64,000 nt of DNA from Colwellia echini (lineage in GTDB: Bacteria; Pseudomonadota; Gammaproteobacteria; Enterobacterales; Alteromonadaceae), in assembly GCF_002843355.2 (NCBI RefSeq), contig NZ_PJAI02000001.1, positions 434,001 through 498,000 of the forward strand, read 5' to 3'. The position numbers were made by a program, and so were the translations under genes. Within the stretch, counting starts at the first letter, position 1. Each line of letters begins with the position of its first letter. Shown here piece by piece: positions 9,942 to 17,942 of this stretch. Under the pieces are notes generated by a model. It saw only the letters and a list, made by a program, of their open reading frames with translations, was not told where the DNA came from and did not search any database.

Positions 9942-9990
9942 GTTAAACCAGCTTAAGTTAAGCTGGTTTAACTTAAGCTGGTTTAATTTT
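9942..9990. terminator. Terminator with a duplicated arm, between convergent genes
   Basis: GTTAAACCAGCTTAA (9942-9956) is followed after one base by its reverse complement (9958-9972). That arm is then repeated almost exactly (9973-9987) before a T-rich stretch. Two alternative hairpins can form. It lies between the Ig-like lipoprotein and the convergent reductase gene. Confidence 0.7.
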
Positions 9991-10095
9991 AGTAATATCA
10001 AATTAATACCAGAGTAATACCAAGAGAATTAAAGAATTTTTAAAATTCAATAAGGATAACTATTAAGGATATATGTTTTGCCATTTTAACCATTT

Positions 10096-11793
10096 CTAGA
10101 TTTTGGCAAAAATATAGGTACGGTAGCCGCCTAATAAATTTCTCGCTTTAAAACCGTTATTCACTAACTGGTGATAAGCCACATTACCACGCAAACCTAC
10201 CTGACAATATACAATTATTTCTTTGTCTTTTGGTAGCTCATTCAATCTATTTCGCAGTTCATCTACAGGTATGTTTATAGCGCCTTCAATAAAGCCAGCT
10301 GAAAGTTCACTTGGATTTCGTACATCAACTAGTACTTGTTGGTCTGTTAAGTGATCTATTTCATTAAAATGGATTGCTTTAATATCTCCTTGCATTAGTT
10401 TTGTTGCTACAAAAGCTGCTTGGTTAATAACATCTTTTGCGCTACCAAAAGGTGGCGCATACGTTAGCTCAACATGTTGCAACTGCTCTACCGTCATACC
10501 AGCGCGTTGTGCTACGGCCATAATATCAATGCGTTTATCAATGCCGTCTTTACCAACCGCTTGCGCGCCTAATATTTTTCCTGATTTGGGGTCAAACAAT
10601 AGTTTAAATGACACGGTTTCTGCGCCAGGGTAATAGCTAGCGTGACTTGCGGTATGCACGTATATTTTTTCATAAGTCACCTTATCTTTAATAAGCAGCT
10701 TCTCATTTTGACCGGTAGAAGCAATCGCTAAATCAAACACTTTACAAATTGCTGTACCTTGCGTTCCTTGATAACTTTCGTTGCGGCCAAACATATTATT
10801 AGCTGCCATTCGCCCTTGACGATTAGCTGGGCCAGCTAGAGGAATAATAGTGGGTTTGCCAGTAATAAAATCTTGCTCTTCAATTGCATCACCTACAGCA
10901 TAAATGGCAGGATCGCTAGTTTGTAATTGTGCATTGGTTTTAATACCGCCTAATTGACCTATTTCTAAACCTGCATTTTGTGCTAATTTAATTTCAGGAC
11001 GAACGCCTATTGCCATAATTAACAAGTCAGTTTCGATGGTATCGCCATTATTTAAAGTTAAGGTTAAATCTCCAGGGGTATTATCCAGGCTTTTATTGTG
11101 TTTAACGGCTTCAAGGGCAACTTCTAAGCGTAAATCTATACCTTTATCTCGTATTTCTTGATGTAAAAATCCTGCCATCTCTTTATCAACAGGTGTCATA
11201 ACTTGATCGGCAAACTCAACTAAGCTTGTTTTAATACCAAGCTGATGAAGTGCTTCCATCATTTCTAATCCAATAAAACCACCACCAATAACGGTTGCGT
11301 GCTTTGGTTTGTTAGTAGCAATGTTATTAATTATTTTATCCATGTCAGGAATATTGCGTAGCGAATACGTTAATGGATTTTGAATACCAGCAATAGGCGG
11401 CACAATAGGTGATGCGCCAGGACTTAATAATAGATAATCATAGCTTTCAGTGTAGGTTTTAAATTCATTTACATAGCCACTGTGTTTATGAACATTGCTG
11501 TTTGATAATATGCGCACAGTGACGGTTTTATTTATCCGATCAATACTAATTACTTCAGTGAGCGGTCGAACATCAACATTAAAACGCGCAAGAAAACTTT
11601 CGGGTGTTTGTAATAATAATTTATTGCGATCTTTAATGTCACCGCCAATATGATAGGGTAAACCACAGTTTGCAAATGATACAAAAGGACCTCGCTCAAA
11701 CATTATAATTTGTGCTTCTTCACTTAAACGTCTTGCTCTTGCTGCAGCTGAAGCACCGCCAGCAACACCGCCAACAATAATAATTTTAGTCAT
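10096..11793 (-). CDS. CoA-disulfide reductase/NADH-dependent persulfide reductase with rhodanese domain
   Basis: A 565-residue flavoprotein. Residues 1-~445 form a pyridine-nucleotide disulfide reductase: IIIVGGVAGGASAAARARR binds FAD, SFANCGLPYHIGG carries the single redox Cys43 of CoA-disulfide reductases, and ATVIGGGFIGLEMMEAL binds NAD(P)H. Residues ~465-565 form a rhodanese domain with the active loop VYCQVGLRG. This fusion matches the CoADR-RHD/Npsr proteins, which reduce CoA-persulfide, CoA-disulfide or polysulfide. It diverges from an ArsR-family regulator and two YeeE/YedE genes, which supports a role in reactive sulfur handling. Probably cytoplasmic. Confidence 0.92.
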   Translation of the reverse strand: MTKIIIVGGVAGGASAAARARRLSEEAQIIMFERGPFVSFANCGLPYHIGGDIKDRNKLLLQTPESFLARFNVDVRPLTEVISIDRINKTVTVRILSNSNVHKHSGYVNEFKTYTESYDYLLLSPGASPIVPPIAGIQNPLTYSLRNIPDMDKIINNIATNKPKHATVIGGGFIGLEMMEALHQLGIKTSLVEFADQVMTPVDKEMAGFLHQEIRDKGIDLRLEVALEAVKHNKSLDNTPGDLTLTLNNGDTIETDLLIMAIGVRPEIKLAQNAGLEIGQLGGIKTNAQLQTSDPAIYAVGDAIEEQDFITGKPTIIPLAGPANRQGRMAANNMFGRNESYQGTQGTAICKVFDLAIASTGQNEKLLIKDKVTYEKIYVHTASHASYYPGAETVSFKLLFDPKSGKILGAQAVGKDGIDKRIDIMAVAQRAGMTVEQLQHVELTYAPPFGSAKDVINQAAFVATKLMQGDIKAIHFNEIDHLTDQQVLVDVRNPSELSAGFIEGAINIPVDELRNRLNELPKDKEIIVYCQVGLRGNVAYHQLVNNGFKARNLLGGYRTYIFAKI

Positions 11794-11855
11794 ATATTAC
11801 TCCAAAATTCTAAAATATTTAAAATCAAGTTCATTAATAAGTTCACTATACTTTA

Positions 11856-11877
11856 CTTTATTAGTTTTTGCTAATAA
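11856..11877. promoter_or_regulatory. Candidate operator for the ArsR/BigR-type regulator
   Basis: TTTATTAG (11856-11863) and CTAATAAA (11870-11877) form a perfect 8-base inverted repeat around a 6-base centre. It lies between the divergent reductase and regulator genes, just upstream of the regulator promoter. AT-rich dyads like this are bound by BigR-type repressors; binding here is inferred. Confidence 0.5.
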
Positions 11878-11897
11878 ATACTTTTCTAAATAAGGTG

Positions 11898-11925
11898 TTG
11901 CTAATTTATGTTTAAGTGAGATAAT
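11898..11925 (+). promoter_or_regulatory. Predicted sigma-70 promoter for the ArsR-type gene
   Basis: TTGCTA (11898-11903) and GATAAT (11920-11925) are separated by 16 bases and lie about 90 bases before the regulator start codon. The candidate operator at 11856-11877 adjoins the -35 element. Confidence 0.45.
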
Positions 11926-12012
11926 AGAACACTCAAAAAGTGGTAGTAGCTTTATTCAATCATTGTTCGTGTATAAAGCTGAGGATCTGTTGATATAGCC
12001 TAAGAGGTAATA

Positions 12013-12309
12013 ATGGAAGTACATGAAATAAAAAATAAAGTCGGTCTAGTGGCGGATTTATTAAAAACCATGGCTCACCCTGAAAGATTATTGGTGTTGT
12101 GCCAATTAATGGAAGGAGAAGTGGGCGCTGGACAATTACAAGAAAGCTCGTCTTTGAGCCAATCAGCCTTTTCTCAACATTTAACGGTGTTACGCAATAA
12201 AAACCTAGTGTCGGTAAGAAAAGAGTCACAGGCGGTATTTTATTCATTAGCTGAGCCTCGTATAGCTGCGCTAATTACAAGTTTGCACAGTATTTTTTGT
12301 GAAGAATAA
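12013..12309 (+). CDS. ArsR-family persulfide-sensing repressor, BigR/SqrR type
   Basis: A 98-residue winged-helix regulator. The start has AGAGG a few bases upstream. MAHPERLLVLCQLMEGEVGAG leads into the helix-turn-helix (SLSQSAFSQHLTVLRNKNLV). Two cysteines, Cys30 and Cys96, lie 66 residues apart, the same spacing as the thiol pair of BigR (42/108) and SqrR (41/107). There they form a disulfide or tetrasulfide bridge with reactive sulfur and release the operator. No ArsR metal-site CxC motif is present. It leads the two YeeE/YedE genes and diverges from the persulfide reductase, so it probably represses both until sulfide or polysulfide appears. Confidence 0.85.
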   Translation: MEVHEIKNKVGLVADLLKTMAHPERLLVLCQLMEGEVGAGQLQESSSLSQSAFSQHLTVLRNKNLVSVRKESQAVFYSLAEPRIAALITSLHSIFCEE

Positions 12310-12366
12310 TTATTAGCTCTTAATTACCAGTAGCTAAGAGTTATTAAGTTTAAAAGTGAGATATTT

Positions 12367-12789
12367 ATGGAATTTACAGTACCTTGGGCATCATTATTTG
12401 GCGGAATGTTATTAGGCTTGTCAGCTGCAGTTTTACTATTGTTTAGTGGTAAAGTTGCTGGCATTAGTGGCGTAATTGGCGGGTTACTTAATCCGCAAAA
12501 AAATGAATCAAGTTGGCGTGCTGCATTTATTGTTGGCATGGTGGTAAGCATAGTTATTACTATTCCGTTGGGGTTTGTATTACCTGATGTGAGTGACAGT
12601 AATCTATTATTAGTATCGGTAGCTGGTTTATTGGTAGGCTTTGGTACGCGGCTGGGTAATGGTTGTACAAGTGGTCATGGAATTATTGGTATGGGACGTT
12701 TTTCAAAACGCTCTATCGCTGCGACTTGTGCATTTATGGCTGCGGCAATTATTGTGGTGTTAATTCGCCGTTTATTAGGGGGGCTGTAA
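12367..12789 (+). CDS. YeeE/YedE-family sulfur transport protein (PmpA-like)
   Basis: A 140-residue inner-membrane protein with four or five hydrophobic segments. It has the family signature GNGCTSGHGIIGMGRFSKRS, whose conserved Cys handles sulfur species in YeeE/YedE (DUF395) proteins. A GTGAGA ribosome site precedes the ATG. It overlaps the next gene by one base, as the two halves of split YeeE transporters commonly do. Thiosulfate, sulfide or polysulfide could be moved; the substrate is not settled by the sequence. Confidence 0.87.
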   Translation: MEFTVPWASLFGGMLLGLSAAVLLLFSGKVAGISGVIGGLLNPQKNESSWRAAFIVGMVVSIVITIPLGFVLPDVSDSNLLLVSVAGLLVGFGTRLGNGCTSGHGIIGMGRFSKRSIAATCAFMAAAIIVVLIRRLLGGL

Positions 12790-13343
12790 TGTCTCAATTA
12801 AAAATGTCGCAATCAAAAAACTCAACTTTAGACACAAACTCAGCAAAGTCGATATCTAAATTACCTCAATCTACCGTAATAGGTATTATTGTCGGGCTAA
12901 TTTCTGGTTTATTATTTGGCTCCGGTATGATTATTTCTGGCATGGTTAACCCTGATAAAGTTATTGGCTTTTTAGATATTACTGGAAATTGGGATCCAAG
13001 TTTAGTATTTGTTATGGGCGGTGCACTTATTGTTTTTGCTCCTTTCTATCACTTAGTTATTAAAAAGCGTAAACGAGCGATTAGTGGCGATAAATTCACT
13101 ATACCTACTAATAATACTATTGATGGTACTTTACTTTCTGGAGCGGTAATTTTTGGTATGGGGTGGGGCTTAGCTGGATTTTGCCCAGGGCCAGCCGTGG
13201 CAAGTATTAGTGGCGGAAGTAATGTTATATTAGCATTTATTTTGAGTATGTTGATTGGTATTGTTATCGCTAATCAATACTTATCAGGACGTTTACCACT
13301 ACCTATTGTAGGTTATCGAAAAGAGAGTTGCCCTGTTGAATAA
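12789..13343 (+). CDS. YeeE/YedE-family sulfur transport protein (PmpB-like)
   Basis: A 184-residue membrane protein, partner of the preceding gene. The ATG shares its A with the stop codon of the upstream gene (TAATG), so translational coupling is likely; a longer in-frame opening from 12663 lies inside the neighbour and is rejected. Its signature GMGWGLAGFCPGPAVASIS holds the second conserved Cys of YeeE/YedE proteins. An N-terminal cytoplasmic stretch of ~35 residues precedes the first membrane segment. Confidence 0.87.
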   Translation: MSQLKMSQSKNSTLDTNSAKSISKLPQSTVIGIIVGLISGLLFGSGMIISGMVNPDKVIGFLDITGNWDPSLVFVMGGALIVFAPFYHLVIKKRKRAISGDKFTIPTNNTIDGTLLSGAVIFGMGWGLAGFCPGPAVASISGGSNVILAFILSMLIGIVIANQYLSGRLPLPIVGYRKESCPVE

Positions 13344-13397
13344 GATCATTGTTTACATCCTTGTATGCTCTAAAACCAAGAAGGAAATGCGATAATA

Positions 13398-13775
13398 ATG
13401 TCTGAAAAAAACATCAATAATAAAAAGCAACCCTGTGGTATAAAACGTATTTATCTCGCGTCTTTAAATTCATTAAGCGCATTTAAATGGTTATATAAAA
13501 ATGAGGCGTCTTTTAGACAAGAGCTGCTACTTTTATTAATCGCAGTGCCAATTACATTTCTATTTAATATCAGTGTGCTAGAGCAAGTGATATTAATTTT
13601 GGCGATAATATTTATTATCTTCACTGAAGTGATTAATACGGCGATAGAAGCTGTGGTTGACCGTGTTGGGTTAGAGATACATCCGTTATCTGGTCTTGCT
13701 AAAGATTTAGGATCTGCGGCAGTGCTGCTTAGTATGGTGATCGCGATAAGTCTTTGGTTGGTAATATTACTTTAA
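13398..13775 (+). CDS. dgkA: Diacylglycerol kinase
   Basis: A 125-residue integral-membrane enzyme that phosphorylates diacylglycerol to phosphatidic acid, recycling lipid from membrane-derived oligosaccharide or envelope synthesis. Three hydrophobic segments and the family core EVINTAIEAVVDRVG followed by HPLSGLAKDLGSAAV match prokaryotic DgkA in sequence and length. It has an extra charged N-terminus (~20 residues). The gene is 54 bases after the sulfur-transport pair on the same strand, perhaps only by proximity. Confidence 0.95.
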   Translation: MSEKNINNKKQPCGIKRIYLASLNSLSAFKWLYKNEASFRQELLLLLIAVPITFLFNISVLEQVILILAIIFIIFTEVINTAIEAVVDRVGLEIHPLSGLAKDLGSAAVLLSMVIAISLWLVILL

Positions 13776-13833
13776 GTAGTTCTTTAAGTTATTTATTTAA
13801 GTTATTGCGATAAAAAATAATGACGAAGTAGTC

Positions 13834-13869
13834 GTTGGTTAGTAAAGAAGATAGATACCACTAGCCAAC
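13834..13869. terminator. Hairpin between convergent dgkA and DUF3185 genes
   Basis: GTTGGTTAGT (13834-13843) pairs with ACTAGCCAAC (13860-13869) with one G-U pair. The T-tract is weak, so a bidirectional terminator is likely but not certain. Confidence 0.5.
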
Positions 13870-13895
13870 AACTGACACTATGTTAATTTTCTCAG

Positions 13896-14087
13896 CTATT
13901 TTAGTCGGGTAATACCAATTAAAATTGCGATAACGCCACCAATCATGCCAGCCCAAGCTTCAATAGGCGTATCTCCACTTAATGTACGACTTAGTTGCGC
14001 ACTAGCAGAATCATAAATGTTATACCCCCACATAGCCAAAGCCGCACCTATGATGATAAGTATGATACCAATAATTTTGTTATTCAT
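13896..14087 (-). CDS. DUF3185 family small membrane protein
   Basis: A 63-residue protein with two membrane segments (residues ~4-22 and ~46-60) joined by a loop containing LSRTLSGDTPIEAWAGMIGG, the conserved part of DUF3185. No catalytic residues are apparent. It is the most downstream of four small membrane-protein genes on this strand. Function unknown. Confidence 0.8.
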   Translation of the reverse strand: MNNKIIGIILIIIGAALAMWGYNIYDSASAQLSRTLSGDTPIEAWAGMIGGVIAILIGITRLK

Positions 14088-14244
14088 TTTTATTCCAAAT
14101 ATTTATTATTGTCAGATAACTGAAAGCTAAGTAAAAAATTCCAACGAGTGATAAAGTTAATTTAGCTGCAGCTCACAAAATATGATCAGCAGCTAACATT
14201 AATTTTTTGATTAAAACTTTTTCTGATTAGCGCATAACGTTATT

Positions 14245-14583
14245 TTATGCAGGAGTCTCTGTTTTTGGGTTAACGCCATAATCATTTTCATCGTGGCCTG
14301 CTTGTGCATAAAAGACAATCAGTACAATTAACCCTATGATAGGTAATAATACTATTAGTTGCCACCAACCTGATCGGCCTGTGTCATGTAATCGTCTTGC
14401 ACCAATACTAAGACTTGGTATTAACAAGGCTAAGCCAAATAGAGCTGAAACTATGTCTAGTCCTAATACCGCTAATACAACATTAATAATCATATAAATT
14501 AATGTGTACATCCAGAATTCTTCTCTACGTGCTCGACCACTAAAGTCTGCGTACTTTTTCAGTGCGCCTAAAAAATAATCCAT
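14245..14583 (-). CDS. DUF805 family membrane protein
   Basis: A 112-residue inner-membrane protein with the DUF805 pattern: ALKKYADFSGRARREEFW at the N-terminus, three to four hydrophobic segments and the conserved SIGARRLHDTGRSGWW motif before the last ones. GGATCC-type purines lie before the start. An imperfect hairpin downstream (about 14158-14204) may end its transcript. Family function is not known. Confidence 0.9.
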   Translation of the reverse strand: MDYFLGALKKYADFSGRARREEFWMYTLIYMIINVVLAVLGLDIVSALFGLALLIPSLSIGARRLHDTGRSGWWQLIVLLPIIGLIVLIVFYAQAGHDENDYGVNPKTETPA

Positions 14584-14646
14584 TATGGATCCTCCGTGTT
14601 GTTAATAATATTTTTAAAACAGTCTGTTTTTATTAATTGATTATAT

Positions 14647-15018
14647 TTAATTAAAAAACCAACCAGTAGGGTTGGGGTGAGCTTCTTTAGCTTCTAATGA
14701 TTTCATGCCTTTTACGCAGCGAATAATCAGCCAAAGAACCCAAAACAACAAAATAAACCAACCAATTAGAACTACTAAAAGTAATGAGCCAATAACTAAG
14801 TAAAGCCCACCAATCCAGAAGGTTCTAATTTGAAATTGATAATGTGATTTTAACCACTCAGGTGCATCAGTTTTATTGATATAAGCCATTACTACGCCGA
14901 CAAGACCTGTGATACCAAATACAATACCAACCATGTATAAAATATATACAATTTTAGCTGTGTCGGCTGTTGTTGTTTTTTCAGGTTTTATACTTTCTGG
15001 TTCTACTACTTCATTCAT
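14647..15018 (-). CDS. DUF4870-like membrane protein
   Basis: A 123-residue protein with an acidic, Pro/Thr-rich N-terminus (~20 residues) and three hydrophobic segments. DAPEWLKSHYQFQIRTFW between the first and second segments is a typical feature of small DUF4870-like proteins. An AAAGGAGATAAT ribosome site precedes the ATG. It neighbours a DUF805 gene. Function unknown. Confidence 0.75.
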   Translation of the reverse strand: MNEVVEPESIKPEKTTTADTAKIVYILYMVGIVFGITGLVGVVMAYINKTDAPEWLKSHYQFQIRTFWIGGLYLVIGSLLLVVLIGWFILLFWVLWLIIRCVKGMKSLEAKEAHPNPTGWFFN

Positions 15019-15123
15019 CTATTATCTCCTTTGTTATGATGATTTTTTAATTATCGAAAATAAAACGAATATAATAAAATAGCTAGTAAATTATGCAGTT
15101 ATCTTTATTTTTACAATAAATCT

Positions 15124-15471
15124 TTAATTATTGGTGTGTGAATATTTCACGTAACTAAATAATTTACCAATGCTTTTTAGTAATATGAAAAACAAAAGAA
15201 GCACTAACCCAGTACCCCAAAAATACGCGTAGTTGGCAATTAAATAGCTATACAAACTATCTGCTTTATAAGGCAGTTTTAATTGCCAAAAAGTAAAATG
15301 GATACCACAACCAAACGGTGAAATAATACTCCATAATCTTATTAGCCAAGCACGAATATGAGTAAGTAGCACACTGTAACTATCTGGGCGTTTATAAGCA
15401 AAAACAGACATTGACGCGACAAAAAAAGCAATCACTAATTCATAAATTAAGGTTGCCACAATACTCTCCAT
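15124..15471 (-). CDS. Hypothetical membrane protein
   Basis: I do not recognise this 115-residue protein. It has a hydrophobic N-terminal segment, a middle part rich in Trp, Phe and Tyr, a hydrophobic segment near residues 78-100 and a basic C-terminus. The ATG at 15471 has no clear ribosome site, whereas GGAG lies at good spacing before an in-frame GTG at 15459, so the true start may be four codons later. It is the most upstream of four small membrane-protein genes and follows the S46 peptidase by 39 bases. Confidence 0.6.
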   Translation of the reverse strand: MESIVATLIYELVIAFFVASMSVFAYKRPDSYSVLLTHIRAWLIRLWSIISPFGCGIHFTFWQLKLPYKADSLYSYLIANYAYFWGTGLVLLLFFILLKSIGKLFSYVKYSHTNN

Positions 15472-15510
15472 TAAGTTTATTGCTGGGTTTATGCTGATTG
15501 TTCGTGTAGC

Positions 15511-17694
15511 TTATTGAACTATATCCATTTCTTCAATAAGATTATCAGCACCGTCTACATGCTGCATTGTCCAAAGCATATAACGAACATCAACATGAAT
15601 AGAACGGTTTAATTGTACGTCGTAATCCCAATCACCAATAATGCTTTCATAAACACCGTCAAACACTAAGCCAACCATTTCGGCGTTACCATTTAGGGTG
15701 GGGGAACCTGAGTTACCGCCAGTAATATCTAGGGTTCCTAAGAAGTTGACCGGTACAGAAGCAAGGGATGATTTAACATATTCGCCATACTGCTTTTTAT
15801 TAATTAAATTTAATTGCTTTTGTGGTGCATCAAACGGTGAAATACCGGTATTTTTAGCAACGATACCTTCAAGCGTTGTAAAAGGCGTAGCTATTATGCC
15901 GTCTTGCGGTGAGTAACCTTTAACATTACCGTAAGTGATACGTAAAGTGCTGTTAGCATCGGCATAAACTGGTAATTTGTGCGCATTGAAGTAGGCAATA
16001 AGGGCTTGCATATATTTAGGTCGATAAGCTTGGATACTACCTGCTAATTCTTTTGACTGTTCTTCAATGGCTTGGCGATCGGCAAAACTGGCGACGGCTA
16101 ATTGAATAAACGGATCTTGGCTGTTGTGAAAATATGCTACTGATTTATGCATCAAGTCTATACGTTGTTGTTGTGAATTCAGGCGAGTTCTTTGATACAT
16201 TGCCGCTAATTTTTTTACTAATACAGCTAACTGTTTTTTATCTGTTATATCAGAGGTTAATCCGAAAAACTGATCAATAGAAGGAATGCGTTCGGCCTTA
16301 GGTAACGCCACATAATGAGTTACCATTGCCAACAATATTGCTTGATCAATTTTTTCATCATAACGGCGATCAACCGATTTCATATTTTGTTCGAAGCGGG
16401 CGATATCTCGTTCCTGATACCCACTTTCACGTTCAATATTTGGTTTCGTCTTTTCAATGGCTAAGCGATATAATTTTTCAGCGCTCGATAACATTTTACT
16501 ATATTGCATGTAACCCAAAATTAAATCACGGGCTTGCTGTTGATTCTCTTTTTGTACTAACGCATTTAAGCCTGATAATGTTTCTCCATATTGCGCTTTA
16601 CGTGTTGAATTGCTGTTAACCCATTGGCTAATGTTATTTTCAAGTGCTTGTTTACGAGATAAAAAAGTGCCTTTATTGTAACTGTTGATCATTGAACCAT
16701 AGTTTTTAGCGTAATTAGCTAACCCTGCGAGAGTACTTTCATACTTAATACGCTCCTCACTACCTTCTTCTGAGTTATTGTTAATTAACGCGATAAGCTC
16801 TTCACGATAAGCTTTAGCTTGTGGATAAGTCCAGGTGAACATATTCTCAACTTCATAAGCTGTGCGGTAGCGGTTAGTGCGGCCTGGGTAACCAATTACC
16901 ATAATATAATCGCCATCATCAACACCGCTTTTGTTGAGTTTTAAATGATGTTTAGGTTGATAAGGTACATTGTCTTCACTAAAATCAGCCGGTTGACCGT
17001 CCTTGCTAACATAAGCGCGATAAAAGCCATAATCCCCCGTATGGCGGGGCCACATCCAGTTGTCAGTATCACCACCAAATTTACCTATGCTACTTGCAGG
17101 CGCATGGACTAAGCGTACATCACGAATGGTGAGTTGTTTAAATAAATAATATTCTAAACCGCCATGAAAATTAACCACACTACAGCGATAGCGTGCATCA
17201 CTTTCACACTCAGCCACTAATTTTTTTGAATTATCATCAATGACTTTATAGCGGTTAGTGCCTGACATTTCATCGGTAAGTGAGGCCTTTATTAGCTGAG
17301 TTACTTCAGTTATTTCTTCGGTAACATAAATGCGACTGCCAGGTGTTGCTGGTAACTCTTCAGCTAAATTTTTTGCCAAAAAGCCATTTTTAAGTAAGTT
17401 GTTTTCAGATGTTGAGTTGTATTGTACAGAGCCATAAACACAATGGTGATTAGTAGCTACTAGGCCTTGGTCAGAAACAAATGATGCAGTACAGCCACCT
17501 AAACTTACAATAGCGCCCATTGGGAATCCGGTAAGGTCAGTTAAATCTTTTGGATCTAAGGTTAAGCCAGCTTTGGTTAACTCTTTTGCAATGGCAGGTA
17601 ACTGGTTGGGTTGCCACATTCCTTCATCAGCGACTACTGTCGTGCTGCTAAATCCGAAAACTGCAAGTGTTAATAATTGTTTTAGGTGTTTCAT
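15511..17694 (-). CDS. S46 family dipeptidyl-peptidase (DPP7-like)
   Basis: A 727-residue secreted serine peptidase that removes dipeptides from peptide N-termini. A signal peptide ends at VVA-DEGMW. The catalytic triad regions are visible: GLVATNHHCVYG (His), GGDTDNWMWPRHTGD (Asp) and GGNSGSPTLN (Ser662). Eighteen residues after the Ser lies Gly680 (VFDGVYES); in the family Gly here marks DPP7 (hydrophobic P1) and Arg marks DPP11 (acidic P1). The length is normal for S46. Likely periplasmic, fitting peptide use in a marine heterotroph. Substrate class is inferred from that one position. Confidence 0.93.
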   Translation of the reverse strand: MKHLKQLLTLAVFGFSSTTVVADEGMWQPNQLPAIAKELTKAGLTLDPKDLTDLTGFPMGAIVSLGGCTASFVSDQGLVATNHHCVYGSVQYNSTSENNLLKNGFLAKNLAEELPATPGSRIYVTEEITEVTQLIKASLTDEMSGTNRYKVIDDNSKKLVAECESDARYRCSVVNFHGGLEYYLFKQLTIRDVRLVHAPASSIGKFGGDTDNWMWPRHTGDYGFYRAYVSKDGQPADFSEDNVPYQPKHHLKLNKSGVDDGDYIMVIGYPGRTNRYRTAYEVENMFTWTYPQAKAYREELIALINNNSEEGSEERIKYESTLAGLANYAKNYGSMINSYNKGTFLSRKQALENNISQWVNSNSTRKAQYGETLSGLNALVQKENQQQARDLILGYMQYSKMLSSAEKLYRLAIEKTKPNIERESGYQERDIARFEQNMKSVDRRYDEKIDQAILLAMVTHYVALPKAERIPSIDQFFGLTSDITDKKQLAVLVKKLAAMYQRTRLNSQQQRIDLMHKSVAYFHNSQDPFIQLAVASFADRQAIEEQSKELAGSIQAYRPKYMQALIAYFNAHKLPVYADANSTLRITYGNVKGYSPQDGIIATPFTTLEGIVAKNTGISPFDAPQKQLNLINKKQYGEYVKSSLASVPVNFLGTLDITGGNSGSPTLNGNAEMVGLVFDGVYESIIGDWDYDVQLNRSIHVDVRYMLWTMQHVDGADNLIEEMDIVQ

Positions 17695-17704
17695 AATATC
17701 CCTA

Positions 17705-17896
17705 ATGGTTTCAAATGATGTATTTTCTGGAGATGTATTATTATGTGTTCGAATTCATAAACATATAGTTGAATCTTGCGCTAGTAAGACTACTGAGTCA
17801 ATTAAGAAGCGAATTAACAAATATATTGTTAATGGGGAAATATTTAAAAAACTTACATCGGGACAATCATATGGGTGTGATTTCAGCCTGAAATAG
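17705..17896 (+). CDS. Doubtful small ORF between divergent genes
   Basis: An open frame of 63 codons that fills most of the 248-base gap between the S46 peptidase and the FAH-family gene. The predicted product is basic (KKRINKYIVNGEIFKK) and has no recognised motif or signal peptide, and no clear ribosome site is seen. The gap must also hold two divergent promoters. It may be chance or a remnant. Confidence 0.2.
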   Translation: MVSNDVFSGDVLLCVRIHKHIVESCASKTTESIKKRINKYIVNGEIFKKLTSGQSYGCDFSLK

Positions 17897-17942
17897 TTAA
17901 CAATACTGTTTTATAAATTTTCATCTTCCTAAAAGGTCTGCT

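Noticed and set aside
12663..12788. Longer in-frame opening upstream of the second YeeE/YedE gene
   Set aside because: It lies inside the first gene in another frame; the TAATG junction at 12787-12791 gives a natural coupled start.
15698..16619. Plus-strand openings inside the S46 peptidase gene
   Set aside because: They are antisense to a well-supported gene and show no family motif.
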